From Cheiracanthium punctorium (taxonomy: Eukaryota > Arthropoda > Arachnida > Araneae > Cheiracanthiidae), in the NCBI GenBank assembly GCA_038373885.1, contig JAWZYV010012538.1, positions 186,001 through 250,000 of the forward strand: 64,000 nt of DNA, written 5' to 3'. Under the pieces are notes generated by a model. The model saw nothing but the letters and a program-made list of their open reading frames with translations. It did no database searches and had not been told where the DNA came from. A program made the position numbers and the translations under genes. Below, in pieces: positions 43,605-56,516 of this stretch. Every line of letters begins with the position of its first letter. Position 1 is the stretch's first letter.

Positions 43605-46600
43605 AAAATCTGATGTGTCCAACACATGACTTCCTTGCACGTCTATTAAATCAAAAATGTTTTCGACGCACTTCCTCTACATTTATTTGTTTGAAAGAGA
43701 TAAAATATCAATAATAGTAAGGTTTAGCGAATTCTAGCCAAATATTTCGATATCGCCAAGCTGAGTTCAATTTGAAAGATTTCCTTCTGACACTTTATTT
43801 GGCGATATTTCACCAAAAGCCGACAAACTTGAGATAGTTTGCGAGATGTTGGGGATAGCCAAAGTAGTCATTGACCACAGACTTTCAATGAATTGAATGC
43901 ATCCATACACCTTAATGTATTTAAAGTCATTTGGCTCACCCTGTAAATAAATTCCCAGTCGATTGCTGTCAAAAAAGATATTGAAAACCGTTAGATATTA
44001 TAATATAGTTCTAAATACAAAAGTTCAAAATTCTACGGGTTAAAGTTTTAGAGTTATACAAAATACGAAATAATTTTTGATGCCAAATTTGGCGATATTT
44101 CGACGAAACTCGTCAATGTCGACAACATTTGGCGAGATATTAAGCATGGACCAACAATGATAGATTATCGCCAAATTTGGCGATATTTCGCCAAAACTCG
44201 CCAAGAATGATGACAAATGGCGATACTTTCGGCATGGACCAAATGACTGACTATCGCCAAATTTGGCGACATTTCGACAAAACTCGCCAAGGTCCAGGAC
44301 AGACGGCGAGATTTTGGGTATGTACCAAACAATGACTGTCTACAATTGTATTACATTGAAGATGTCTATAGACATTAAAGTACTGAAATTCTTTTCGGTG
44401 GTCCTGTAAATAAACTCTCCAGTAGATTTTAACCAAAAATCGAGATTCACAAATAGATGTTACAACAATCTTATATATGAAATTTCATAATAGTTTTTGA
44501 GATTTGAGAGTTAAATATGCACACACGTACACAAAAAAGTCGCCAAGCTTGGCGACTTTTGGCATAGTTCTTGAGGGAGGCACGTGACCGTGGTCGGACC
44601 ATTACCTAACTTATGTGGTAGGACGGTATTGTGCTTGAAATGGATGAATCTCCTAAAATTGCCATTGACCGTAATGTATTGGAAATCTTTTGAGTGTTCC
44701 TGTAGCAGAACTGTAAATGATAAAGACACTTTTTTTAATGGAGAAATTCATTTTCTAACTCTTTACAGCATATATCACTTCTGAGTCGTTTGAAATAACC
44801 CAATACCTCTAAAAAACGCTTTGATGAATTTCGGCCCATAGAGCGTAATGTATTTCGAATCTTTTAGGCGGTTCTGTAGATAAACTATCCAGTCGAATGG
44901 AACCGAAAGGGGAGGTGCACAACTAGATGTTACAACTATCCAAAATATGAAGTTTCGACATTCTACGCCTAATAGTTTTTGAGATATGCGAGTTTAATGA
45001 ATTTCGGCCCATAGAGCGTAATGTATTTCGAATCTTTTGTGCGGTCCTGTACATAAACTATTCATTCGATTGCGACCAAAAGGGGAGGTGCACAACTAGA
45101 TCATAGAACAATCCTAAATATCAAATCTCAACATTCTACGACCCATAGTTTTTGAGATATGCGAGTTACATACATACGTACGTACGTACAGACGGCATGG
45201 AAAAACTGACCACAATAAACTCGCCGCTGGTCAAAATGAGTTGCAGACGCGTTAATATGATCGTGCATGCTAGCCTACGATGAGATGCATCGAAAAAATT
45301 CTTAAAATTAAATTTAGAGGTAGTCAAAATCGGATTTTTTGTCGAAATTTGGCCCTCAAAATTTTTCGGGATCACATTACTTCCTTATACTACGTACAAG
45401 GAAGTAAAAAATCTGATGTGTCCAACACATGACTTCCTTGCACGTCCATTAGATCAAAAATATTTTCGACGCACTTCCTCTACATTTATTTGTTTGAAAG
45501 AGATAAAATATCAATAATAGTAAGGTTTAGCGAATTCTAGCCAAATATTTCGATATCGCCAAGCTGAGTTCAATTTGAAAGATTTCCTTCTGACACTTTA
45601 TTTGGCGATATTTCACCAAAAGCCGACAAACTTGAGATAGTCAGCGAGATTTTGGGGATAGCCAAAGTAGTCATTGACCACAGACTTTCAATGAGTTGAA
45701 TGCATCTATACACCTCAATGTATTCAAAGTCATTTGGCTCACCATGTAAATAAATTCTCAGTCGATTGCTGTCAAAAAAGATATTGAAAACAGTTAGGTA
45801 TTACAATAGTTCTAAATACAAAGTTAAAAAATCTACGGGTTAAAGTTTTAGAGTTATACAAAATAGGAAATAATTTTTGGCGCCAAATTTGGCGATATTT
45901 CGGCGAAACTCGTCAATGTCGACGACATTTGGTGAGATTTTAAGCATAAACCAAACAATGACAGATTATCGCCAAATTTGGCGATATTTCGCCAAAACTC
46001 GCCAAGAACGATGACAAATGGCGATACTTTGCGCATGGACCAAATGACTGACTATCGCCAAATTTGGCGACATTTCGACAAAACTCGCCAAGGTCCAGGA
46101 CAGACGGCGAGATTTTGGGCATGTACCAAACAATGACTGTCTACAGTTGTATTATAATGAAGATGTCCATAGACATTAAGGTACTGAAATTCATTTCGGT
46201 GGTCCTGTAAATAAACTCTCCAGTAGATTGGAACCAAAAATCGAGATGCACAACTAGATGTTACAACATTCTGATATATGAAATTTCATAATAGTTTTTG
46301 AGATTTGAGAGTTAAATATGCGCACACGTACACCAAAAGTCGCCAAGCTTGGCGACTTTTGGCACAGTTCTTGAGGGAGGCACGTGACCGTGGTTGGACC
46401 ATTACCTAACTTATGTGGTAGGACGGTATTGTGCTTGAAATGGATGAATGCCCCTAAACTTGCTATTGACCGTAATGTATTGGAAATCTTTTGAGTGTTC
46501 CTGTAGCAGAACTATAAATGATAGACACTTTTTTTTAATGTAGAAATTCATTTTCTAACTCTTTACAGCATATATCACTTCTGAGTCGTTTGAAATATCC

Positions 46601-47368
46601 CAATACCTCTAAAAAACGCTTTGAGGAATTTCGGCCCATAGAGCGTAATGTATTTCGACTCTTTTGGGCGGTCCTGTAGATAAACTATTTAGTCGAATGG
46701 AACCGAAAGGGGAGGTGCACAACTAGATGTTACAACAATCCTAAATATAAAGTTTCAACATTCAACGCCTAACAGTTTTTGAGATATGCGAGTTTAATGA
46801 ATTTCGGCCCATTGAGTGTAATGTATTTCGAATGTTTTGGGCAGTCCTGTAGATAAACTATCCAGTCGAATGGAACCAAAAGGGGAGGTGCACAACTAGA
46901 TGTTACAACTATCCAAAATATGAAGTTTCGACATTCTACGCCTAATAGCTTTTGAGTTAGGCGAGTTTAATGAATTTCGGCCCATAGAGCGTAATGTATT
47001 CGAATCTTTTGGGCGGTCCTGTACATAAACTATCCATTCGATTGCCACCAAAAGGGGAGGTGCACAACTAGATCATAGAACAATCCTAAATATCAAATCT
47101 CAACATTCTACGACCAATAGTTTTTGAGATATGCGAGTTACATACATACGTACGTACGTACAGACGGCATGGAAAAACTGGCCACAGTAGACTCGCCACT
47201 GGTCAAAATGAGTTGCAGACGCGTTAATATGATCGTGCATGCTAGCCTACGATGAGATGCGTTGAAAAAAATTTTTAAATTAAATTTAGAGGTAGTCAAA
47301 ATCGGTTTTTATGTCGAAATTTGGCCCCCAAAATTTTTCGGGATCACATTACTTCCTTATACTACGTA
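43605..47368 (+). repeat. 1.8-kb tandem satellite, two units
   Basis: Unit 1 is 43605-45396 and unit 2 is 45408-47368, with a 1803-bp offset. Each begins AATCTGATGTGTCCAACACATG and ends ATCACATTACTTCCTTATAC. The first half of each unit has many TTGGCGA/TCGCCAA motifs. The second half is built of ~175-bp sub-repeats (TTTCGGCCCATAGAGCGTAA to ATATGCGAGTT): two in unit 1 (from ~44826 and ~45000), three in unit 2 (from ~46625, ~46801, ~46976). ACGTACGTACGTACA precedes each unit end. Open frames here are repeat-driven. Confidence 0.88.
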
Positions 47369-47541
47369 TAGCCATGTAACGCACTTGCTTAAAAACCTGG
47401 AAGTCCTTTTCCCCACGAACCCATCTTCTAATACATTTCTCCCTGCGCGCGCTCCTATTTTCCCCTGTCAAACTGGAAGGTAGAAAAGTCTAAGTTCTTG
47501 TATTGGCATTCCATCTGCCCCTATCCGCACGTGATGCGAAG

Positions 47542-48540
47542 AGCGGGATAAAATAATTGAAAATTTTTGAGACAAGTGTGGAAGTGTCTTTGTTTTTATG
47601 GTTCTTAATTAGGTATTAATTAGTAAAACCTGCATTTCTGCATCACACAACAGCAGAAATTTGAGTGGAACGAAGATATAGCAGTGAATTTTCGAATTAA
47701 ATAACATTGTTCTATTATGGATCAACATAATAATGTTAAAAATTGGTTAACAGCATCCGTGTTTGAGTACTCGTGCAAAAACAATGTCGTACCTGTTATT
47801 GAAAGTAAAATTTAAAAATTAACCTCTTTTTACTTAGAGAAACTGTAAAGAATTTTATTTTATAATAGTATTGAACTATCTTTAAAAAAAAAATATGTAT
47901 AAATATTGTATTTGTTGTTCAAAATTGTTCTTATTTTAATGCCGGAAATTGTTTAATCAGACTTTAAAACAGTTACTACTAGGCGATAGTGCTCTGTTGT
48001 TTAAAAGTTAGATTCCAGATTTCAACATGAGTTCTCATTTTAATAGTTATTGTTATTCTTGGTGTTTTTAATTAGTGATGCAACGAATATTCGACCTATT
48101 TGGCTGTTCTGCCGAATATTGCTACACATTCAGCTGAATAATTTCAGAACAAAAAAAAAAAAAAAAATTATGTCTATAAATGCATTTACAAAAAATATTC
48201 CCTAGGTATACTTCTCAATATGTTAATTTCATATTATAAAATAACCAAAGTCGTTGAATTTTAAGTTTAATAAAACACAATCTTATGCATTTAATGAAAT
48301 TAGAGAAATGCAGACTTTCCTACTTGGTGACACTACTTGACTTCGTATTCTACCTTCTTAATGGGGTGAGGACAGGAGGAATCTTTTCAGATCCTCAATT
48401 AATAACATAATTTTGAAAAGCTGCTGCATGTGTTTGCCCAGGGGCTGTAAAACCCAAAGCGTGATGTGATGATGTACAGTTACCAGACTAATTACGTTTA
48501 CCATAGCATGTTTATTAAATTGTGAATATCTCAAAACAGT
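47542..48540. other. interval without recognised genes
   Basis: AT-rich. TAGTGATGCAACGAATATTCG at about 48075-48095 looks like one end of a hAT-like element, but the partner end was not found in the window. Confidence 0.45.
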
Positions 48541-49232
48541 GATGTAGGGTCATTCCATGTCAAATCAACACAATTTTATGAGATTTTCCGAATTGATGTC
48601 TCAGATTTTCATGATTTTTGGTATGCAGCAATATATCACAGACTTACGAAAAAATACCAAATTTCAGTTATGTAGCACAATTATTTTTGAAATTATTAAT
48701 TTTTAAAAATTTAAATTTTTATGAAAAAAATTCATATTTTGGCACTTTTAGATGCCTATAGCTGGCAACCAGTGATGGTATAAAGCTGAGAGTGGTCTCA
48801 TTTTAAAGCTGTTGAATGGGGCTTTAATACAATATGCCACAAGATAGGGGTTACAATTTAAAAAAATTTAAAATTTTAAAATTTTAATTTCTCAAAAAGT
48901 GACAATTTTAAAAATTCCAAAATATTATCAAGTATAGTTTGTAATACTTGTGTTGTCAAAAATATCAGAATTAGTATTGTTTCAAAAATTTTTGAATATT
49001 TCATTGAATGAAACAAGCAAAACACATGTGTATTTCTGAAACCCAGTATCTCCTTATTCCATTGAGATCCAATGATAGAATTTTGCTGTATGTATTAAGA
49101 CATTGTAAACTGTATTTGATAATATTTTGGAATTTTTTAAATTGCCACTCTTTGAGAAATTTAATTTTAAAATTTTCAATTTTTTAAAGTTGTAACCCCT
49201 ATCTTGTGGCATTTCATATTTAAGCCCAACGA
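48541..49232. repeat. interspersed repeat with ~100-bp inverted arms
   Basis: Opens near GGGTCATTCCATGTCAAATC. Arms about 48834-48935 and 49112-49212 are complementary (TATGCCACAAGATAGGGGTT and its mirror AACCCCTATCTTGTGGCATT). Between them AAAATTTTAAA-rich sequence dominates. Target duplication not found. Confidence 0.65.
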
Positions 49233-52200
49233 CTTCTTAAGGGTAGACGGCGCATTCTGTAGGATTTCGTCTGCTAGCCAGGAGGGAACAGCTTTAGTAT
49301 GGTCCCTTTTTGGCGATTTTTTGATTTGGCGACAAAACCTTGTCGCCAACACAAGTTTGCCTTGCCGATGCCAATTGTAAACAATATGGCGGATCGGATG
49401 GCGCTGGTTCCGAGATAATTGATCATCGTCGTTAATTTTGCTATGATTTATTTTAATGGCTTTTAAATATTTTAATGAAAAAAATTAAACAGATAACAAG
49501 CTTACATGCACATATAGATTCGGTTTAATAAAATTTAATAACTTTTCTTTTTGTGTGAGGGGGGCTGTGCCCCCCCTCAACCCCCCCCCTTTCTCTTTGT
49601 AGTAGATTAAATTAAACAATGCAAACAAATAATATTCTAAAGGCAATACCTCACAAAAGTAACAAATAAAAAAGACAAAAAAATTAAAATACATTTTAGC
49701 ATTCTGCAGTGTTCATCCTAGGCGTTTTTCGAAGGGCGCTGCGCCCTGCCCGCCCTTTAAAGCAAAAAATCCCGCCCTACTTGCCCTTTCAAAAAAATTC
49801 GCTGCCCTTTTGCCACCCAAAAACAGCGCCCTGCCTGCCGCTCTTCTAGCCCCGATTTCATTTATGGCGCCATCCTCTCCCATCTGTTTACAATGATTGC
49901 GTTGCGGTATCTCTTTCCTCTTTGTTGACATTAGTTAGCACCTTCACAGATTCTAGTGTTGAGTCTAGATTGATTTGGCAGGGCTCAGCGCCCGGCGGCT
50001 CTTTTATCGTCTTTTTAGTGCCCAGCTGCCCAATTTATCATCTTTCTGCTCCCCCTCCTTTAAAATTTTTATTATTCTTAGTCAACAATCACTACTTTTT
50101 TTTTTTTCCTACATACCATTTGCGTCCCATCACGAAAATACGTTAAATAAAACGGCCCCTTCACAGAAATACGGAGTACAATAACCCTATCATAAAAATA
50201 GGTTCGAATGAAAGCGGCCCTTTCACAGAAACAGTCTATGAAATCGGATCTTTCCCACAAGTGTAATTTATTAAAATGTCTTTTTCAAATATTCTATTCT
50301 TTCAGATCAAAATACTGTTAATGCCTTTTTCATTTGCGCGAGCGAGTAACCCGAAAAGGCCCCTAGTGTGTTTTGTTTTTGCTGACTCAAGTGAGAAGCC
50401 CGATCGCAGGGCAGAACTACGTCTACGTGGGCATTTCAGTTGGGAGTTGGGGGAAGAAAATACGGTTGGGAAATTCAAAATTTTATAAAGTTATCTAAAT
50501 ATTTCTGATTCCATCTGTCAATCCTCAAATATCGGTAGTTACGTTTGATAAATCGGGGGTCTGTCCAGGTCGAAATCGGGTCCGAAAACGGACCCTTCAC
50601 AAAATTCAATATCGGAAAAACGGACCCTTCACAAAATTCAGTTTGACCAAAACGGCGCTTTCACAAAATAACTATTGCACTTTTCAATTGAGTTTAGGAA
50701 TTATTATCATTTAGCGATCGCCGATCGGCACCCAATAATATCTTAGCCTAAATGTAAACAATGTTGATGATGATGACGGGAGGTAGGTTGCCTACAATTG
50801 CAGTTTGAAGCAGACGCCTGCACTTGTTTGTTCTTCCTCCTAAGTTCCCCTCACCTGCTATGTAGGAGCTCTCTTTCTGGGAATAAAAATCGGACTAGTA
50901 GCGAGCGCTCATTTATTATTTCTTTTCATGTGAGTTGTGTTTATGCCAAAAAATTAAACATCAAGACATATTCCACTATAATATTAATAAGGCTCATTGC
51001 CAGAAGAAAAGGTGATGACAGCTGTCATTCTCGGATAATTACAACGTTCTTCATGAATAAAGACAGTGGCGTATGTAAAAAGGGCAGCCAGGTTGGGGAG
51101 GAGATTAAAAGAAAGCACTTTGTTTTCCAAACTGGCACATTTATGCACCATTATTAAATGTTCAGAAATCGTTTGATGCAATCTCAAAATGATTAACTTA
51201 GTCCTAAATCTTGTTCTAAAAGACAGACATAAATTCAGATCAAAGCAATGTTTCAAAATCGCGCAAACGTTCTAACTCGCAATAATTCGTTTTGCATTTT
51301 GAAATGAATCCGTAATTCTCTAATGTTTAGTAAATATCTGTAATAACTATATATAATCTGAAGTAGAAAGGCCATGTAATGATTACACTAAAAGGAATCA
51401 TTAAGAACAACTTGCAAGAGTGCATAACATCCAATTCAAAACAACGGGAGCTGCCGTCATTGCGTGGCTAAGTCTAAGCTTATTGTTTACTAATTCACAA
51501 CTGCATACTTATCAAACATAACATCCTTATGGGTGAAATCATTTTCAACTCCCTTCTTTCCCCCCAACTGAAAGCGTAATGTGCCAGATGGCCCTTTTAC
51601 ATTGCTGAAAAAACAAACATTCCAAGGGCATCTTTCAGATCACGCAAATAAAAGAAAACAGAAACAATAATTATTTATAGAAGGACATTTTATCTCGTTG
51701 CATTAAAAAAAAAAAAGCTGATTGGATTTTTTTGAAGGAACAGTTATACATCCTGTTTTGTAAAGGGTCGTTTAAACATCAATTTTGACTTCATTGTATT
51801 GTCTCCTGTATAAGAAAACTGTATGGTAAGGAAGGAGAAAAAGGACATTGCCGGGTGCCGCGCCCTGTTTAATCGGTCGAGAATCTACACTGTGGAATGT
51901 GAAATGGGATAAATATAAGTCAATCACTGCTCAAAGATGGAGAAAGGGGGGGGGGGTAGAAATAGTGTAATACTGCATTTTTTCATTCTTGGGAGTGAAC
52001 AACAAAGCATAGGAGTGATTTTATTGGGATTTAATATCATTTTAAAGAGCGGTCATAGGGGTACACTACAGAGAAATGCTATCGGCATAGGCAGGGCCGT
52101 AGCGAGCAATAAAACCCCAGGTCAGTTTTTTGGGGATATTCTGTGTACACTGACAAATAATTTTTCTTTAATGGTACATGTTGAAATTAATTTTAAAAAA

Positions 52201-52689
52201 TGTTAGCTAATTTCTCCCATCTGTAATTATCTGCAACTTATTTTTGCTTTCCCTCCGATTGTTGAAATTTAACTAGATTTTTAAATTGCATTTTTCACAT
52301 CGTTAGTATTAGAGTATTTCTAGTCGAAACTGACAAACATTGTAATATTTAAAAATTGCTAAAGTTTGAATTTGGGGTGTAAATAAAAGTGTTTAGTACC
52401 TGCAATTTAAAATCAAAACTACCATGGCCTACGTTTATTATAAAATCTGTTTTTTAATCATTTAAAAGTAAAGATTTAAAGCTTTATATTTTTAATTTTA
52501 ATCGAATTTTTTTTTAAATATTGTTCTAGGGTATGACTATCCCGGATGTTCGGTGAACAGGAATTATTCAGTTTTGGCCAACTTTTTTTTAAGGGAACTA
52601 ACTATACCCATTTTGTTTTTAATTTTTAAAAAAATATTCAATTCTATTTCGTGATTGCTTTCTTGCTCAAAAATGAAAAAGAAAATTGG
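49233..52689. other. interval without recognised genes
   Basis: One end of a hAT-like repeat lies at about 49707 (CAGTGTTCATCCTAGGCG). Degenerate repeats of AAACGG(A/C)CCCTTCACA(A/G)AA occur between about 50145 and 50670. Single-ended MITE starts lie at 51064 and 52092. A 119-codon frame at 50798-51157 has no recognisable domain. Confidence 0.45.
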
Positions 52690-52803
52690 AAGAAGTTCAC
52701 AAAATAAGGAAAGATTCACAAAAATAGAAAAAATTCACAAAATTAGGTATAAATTCACAAAATTAATTATAAATTCACAAAATTAGGTAAAATTTCACAA
52801 AAA
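52690..52803 (+). repeat. 20-bp minisatellite (AATTCACAAAATTAGGTAT)
   Basis: About six imperfect units built on TTCACAAAATTAG(G)TATAAA. The TTCACAAAA core is shared with the degenerate array at 50145-50670. Confidence 0.8.
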
Positions 52804-53114
52804 TAGGACCCTGGGAAAGAAACCTGGACTAACCCCTGTAAATATGTAGTTGCGAGTTATCAAACAATCATTATTCCAGTGTTTGTCGCCAGCTGTTGCT
52901 CTTCTTGATGTTTTTAATAGTTTTGCACACTAACAAGTTTATTTTTTATTTCCTCCCCTAAACGATTTCCTCTTTTTAATCGGCTTTCTTAGTACATATT
53001 ATTCTTAATGTATAACAGTTATTTACTAATCATATATAATTACAGATGATACAGAAAGTATGCCTTAGCAAAACGACGTTTTGCGATGCGATTCTGCGGG
53101 ATTTGTTTGTTTGT

Positions 53115-53322
53115 TATGGCAAGCCTAGACAAGGGATATCTCCTGGGGGGGGGCTTGGTTGGATGACTTTTTAAGGAGTTCTAACTTGTATTGACTTTAC
53201 ATCTGGATGAAACCGACCAAAACTCCAGACCGACAGTCGCACGGCCGGGGCCCGAACGTGGGAACTTCAACACTTCAGCCGTCAACCATGTTCAGTGGCT
53301 TTATCCACTCAAATCGGTCTGG
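53115..53322 (-). mobile_element. tRNA-derived SINE, second full-length copy
   Basis: Minus strand: head with GAGTGGATAAAGCCACTGAA, a degenerate B box at 53247-53258 (CGTTCGGGCCCC), body CTCCAGACC/GGTCGGTTTCATCC complement, and tail CTTGCCAT. Collinear with 39713-39955. Confidence 0.75.
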
Positions 53323-53410
53323 AAATCGAGCTATTTGCAAATACAGCAATTGAAACACATTATGCTTTTGTCAAATTAAGAGCATAATAATGATCTTTTG
53401 CTATTGCAGT

Positions 53411-53560
53411 CAGGGCCGGCCCAAGGGGGGTGCGAATGTAGGCGATCGCCTAAGGCCCCGCTCCAGGGCCATTTTATTGCTATCTCATAAGACGTGATAG
53501 AGAAGAGGCCCTGCTCTTGCACTTCGCCCGGGGTCCTGCATGTTCCTCGGGCCGTCTCTG
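53411..53560. mobile_element. CAGGGCCGG-type MITE, 150 bp
   Basis: The left end is CAGGGCCGGCCCAAGG and the right end read inward is CAGAGACGGCCCGAGG (13 of 16). Flanks TTGCAGT (53404-53410) and TTGTAGT (53561-53567) agree at 6 of 7. Confidence 0.6.
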
Positions 53561-53567
53561 TTGTAGT

Positions 53568-54186
53568 GTAGCGCCAGGGTTATTGGCTCCTGGTGCGGTC
53601 CTTCAGTTTGCCGCCCCATTCTTTTTTAAGTTTCAGCATTCTGCCCCCCATTTCGGCCTTTTAGTTTTCCACCATATTATTTTTAGGTGTCCTGCCGGCC
53701 ACCATCTTTGTTTTTACCTTGCCGCCCGGGCGGACCCCCCCTTTATTACGCAACAGTTTTAATTGTACTAAAGTGAAGTAACTGCAGAATTTAGTAAATC
53801 AGACTATTGACAAGATTTGGTAGTCTAACTATTCATATTATGTATCTTCCGATTTTTAAAAAGTTCTCAACATTTTAATGAATGAAGCAAAAAATAAAAA
53901 ATAAAAATAAATAAATAAAAGCAATAGAAAGGTAGTTCTGGGAAAGAATGTCTTAAGAAAACAAATTGTGTCTTTAGTTATTCATAAAACTAACTGTCAT
54001 CAATTTAAGCTTATTTTCAGTTTTTAAAAATTAAAAAACAAAAAAAATTCGACATGATTCTGGAAGTTTTTTTAATATGTAATTTGTTTGACTACTTTTG
54101 ACAACAGGATGTTAATTATTTTTATTATTTTAAGCTGATTAAAAACATTTGATAGTTAAAATATTTAATACTTTTTTATTTTAAAA
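53568..54186. other. interval without recognised features
   Basis: AT-rich with AAATA runs. A G/C-rich stretch at 53568-53740 continues the composition of the preceding MITE. Confidence 0.4.
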
Positions 54187-55041
54187 GCATTAAAGCAAGG
54201 TTGAAGAATGAAAATTTTAGTATTTTTAAAGAGAACTTTTTAAGTATGCTACAAAAAATTAAGAATAAAGCTATGAAAAATAAATTATTTAAAATATAAA
54301 CTTTATTTCACACATTTGGACAATTTCTGTGAGTTAAAAAAAATATTTATTTTATACCTGCTAAAAAACTTACATGTAGTAATTATTTTTATTTATTTTA
54401 AAGAAAAGTGCTTTTTAAAAAACTTAAATTCACTTTTCATGAATGAGCAAACATTAAATTAGAGGTGAAAGAGAAGAACAAATATATTTCAGTAATTTGA
54501 TTTCATATGGTGTACATTCCAACCATTGGATGCAATACAAAATTTGCATGAATGTCATTTATTCTAGCAATCTTCTGTGTTCAAAATTCAATTTTCCCAA
54601 TTTCTGTAGTTATCAATTGATGGATGAGATAAATTGTTTGATCCAATTTTAAATGTCTAATAGTAATAAGGGTAACTTTGAAAATCTTTACTTGGTACTC
54701 ATTCAATAATTATTGTGAACAAAAGAATTTAAATTCTGATTTATATTATTAAATTTTATTATTTTTATTATATGCTGAACACATCTATCCTAATCCACTT
54801 ACACTGACAGTCCTTTTCTGTTTAAAAGTTTGTACCAATATAGGTAAAACATCCTATATGAATGTGATCCAGTAATTGTGGTCCAGTAGTGATAGTGTGA
54901 TAAAATTGAAGAACATAAATTAGCAGTCCCTTAGCCTTCCCCTACTGCCTAACAAATCATGTCTGGTTAAAAATTTCTGAAACCTTCTTCAATAAATGTA
55001 CTATTCTTATAAATAATAAACATGTAAGTTATGTAATTTCG

Positions 55042-55072
<31 letters not shown>

Positions 55073-55862
55073 GCAGAAAATTCAAAATTACTTTTATTAA
55101 AACTTCTTTTTTTTAAATCAAAAACTTCTAGTTATCTACAGATTTAATTCACATATTTATGTCATGCTTAGAGCAAAATATTATCAACAAATCCTTTTTC
55201 CTATTTTGCTTACACTTACTTCTACAGGATATTTTCTCCAAAAGATCAGGGGAAAAAACTAAGACAAATTGGAAAAAATCTAACTATGCATTGTAGTCAG
55301 AACACATATTACAACTCTAACATGTTAAAGTTTCGGGGATCAGATAGTTTCAAACCAGTGTCTATATATGTTAGCTACCTGTACATTCTCGTGGAACCCC
55401 AAAGTGCCTTTTTTAAGAACAGGGTGCCCTTTTTGAAATTTCCCCCCTGTCGACCCTTTTTTTCTAGAGTCAACACTATTTTATTCACCTCCTCTTGTAA
55501 GTTAACCATTTTTTTTTATGCCTATATAGCTTATACATGAAAAATTTTAAGTGCCAATTATTTTATATATAGACTCCTCACCCCCACCCCCTCAAAAAAA
55601 TCTCAAAAAACTTTAGATACGATAAATGCAGATTTAATATGAAAAAGCATTGTATTGCTGGCTGACCTTTTTTCTAAAAAAGTAAATGGCAATATTCGCT
55701 TAGTATATACAGGCACGTATCCAGAAAACAGTTTGGTAAGGGGGAGGGGTCCAAACGGTAAAAAAGGTTGAATTTTTCACAAAAAGACTATCATTTTCAT
55801 TTTAGTAACAAAAATGAAAATTTTGGGGGGGGGGTCCTGGACCCCCCTAAATAAGTTCTTGA

Positions 55863-55912
<50 letters not shown>

Positions 55913-56510
55913 CGTCAGATATTTCAAGTAAAGTTTCAGAGTTAGGACAGGTAATATGGTTTATTGAACATTACATTTAAGTTATAATTTAGAATGAGAA
56001 GAGGGGAGGGGAGACGGGTACAAGAATACGTTCTTTATAGTGTGTCTCTTACGTTCTTATACGTGTCTCTTACGTTCTCTCTGGTACAAGAATATATTCG
56101 TCTTTGTACTAAAATATACAAAGAAAAAAGGTGCAGTTTTATCAGTGTGGACTCATTAAGCAGTTCCAGTGGCAGAAGTCTCTCGATTTTCGATGTGCGG
56201 GAGTATTTACGCTTACCACACCACGTGGTTTGCAAAGACATAACTCCGCCTCTCTGTTATCTCTGATCGAACCACACACATTTACCAACATGACCCGCAT
56301 CCGGGGCTACAAGGGCATGGGAACACGTGCACACTCTAAAATACTCAGAATCGACGGCCTGATGTCTGACAAATAACAAAATAAATAAAACATAGCTCCA
56401 GAGCACGCGTGGCAAGTATGTCAGGAAAGCAAAACTTACAGTGAAAGTACCCGCTTGAACACTACCCAAACTAGTAAAACCCAAATTATCTTTTTATACA
56501 TTACAATATC
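54187..56510 (+). repeat. 2.3-kb tandem duplication, unit 1
   Basis: Begins GCATTAAAGCAAGGTTGAAG and ends TACATTACAATATC. It contains repeat A (54315-54560), a poly-A tract (55046-55072), a G/C-tract MITE-like block (55710-55850), a (TA)n run (about 55868-55907) and a 600-bp segment resembling an LTR. Compared with unit 2 it carries an extra ~117 bp (56022-56142) rich in TCTTACGTTCT repeats. Confidence 0.9.
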
Positions 56511-56516
56511 ATTATT

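Larger units (their letters stand above)
42329..47532. mobile_element. Mutator-like element, 5.2 kb, 9-bp TSD GATGCGAAG
   Basis: Inverted repeats of ~150 bp: 42329-42478 starts ACGTGCGGATAGGGGCAGAT, and 47385-47532 is its complement with some divergence. GATGCGAAG flanks both sides exactly (42320-42328, 47533-47541). Long terminal repeats with a 9-bp duplication are the hallmark of Mutator-like elements. No transposase is present. The interior holds a foldback element, a hAT-like MITE and a two-unit 1.8-kb satellite. Confidence 0.85.

Noticed and set aside
43605..47483. Repeated frames such as those at 44251-44436 and 46052-46237
   Set aside because: They are the same satellite sequence read in both units, with no domain and different start and stop positions per unit.
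48075..48095. hAT-like end TAGTGATGCAACGAATATTCG
   Set aside because: No partner end or duplication found in the window, so no element was called.
50798..51157. 119-codon forward frame
   Set aside because: No recognisable domain, no splice or promoter context, and a competing minus-strand frame. One MITE end lies inside it.
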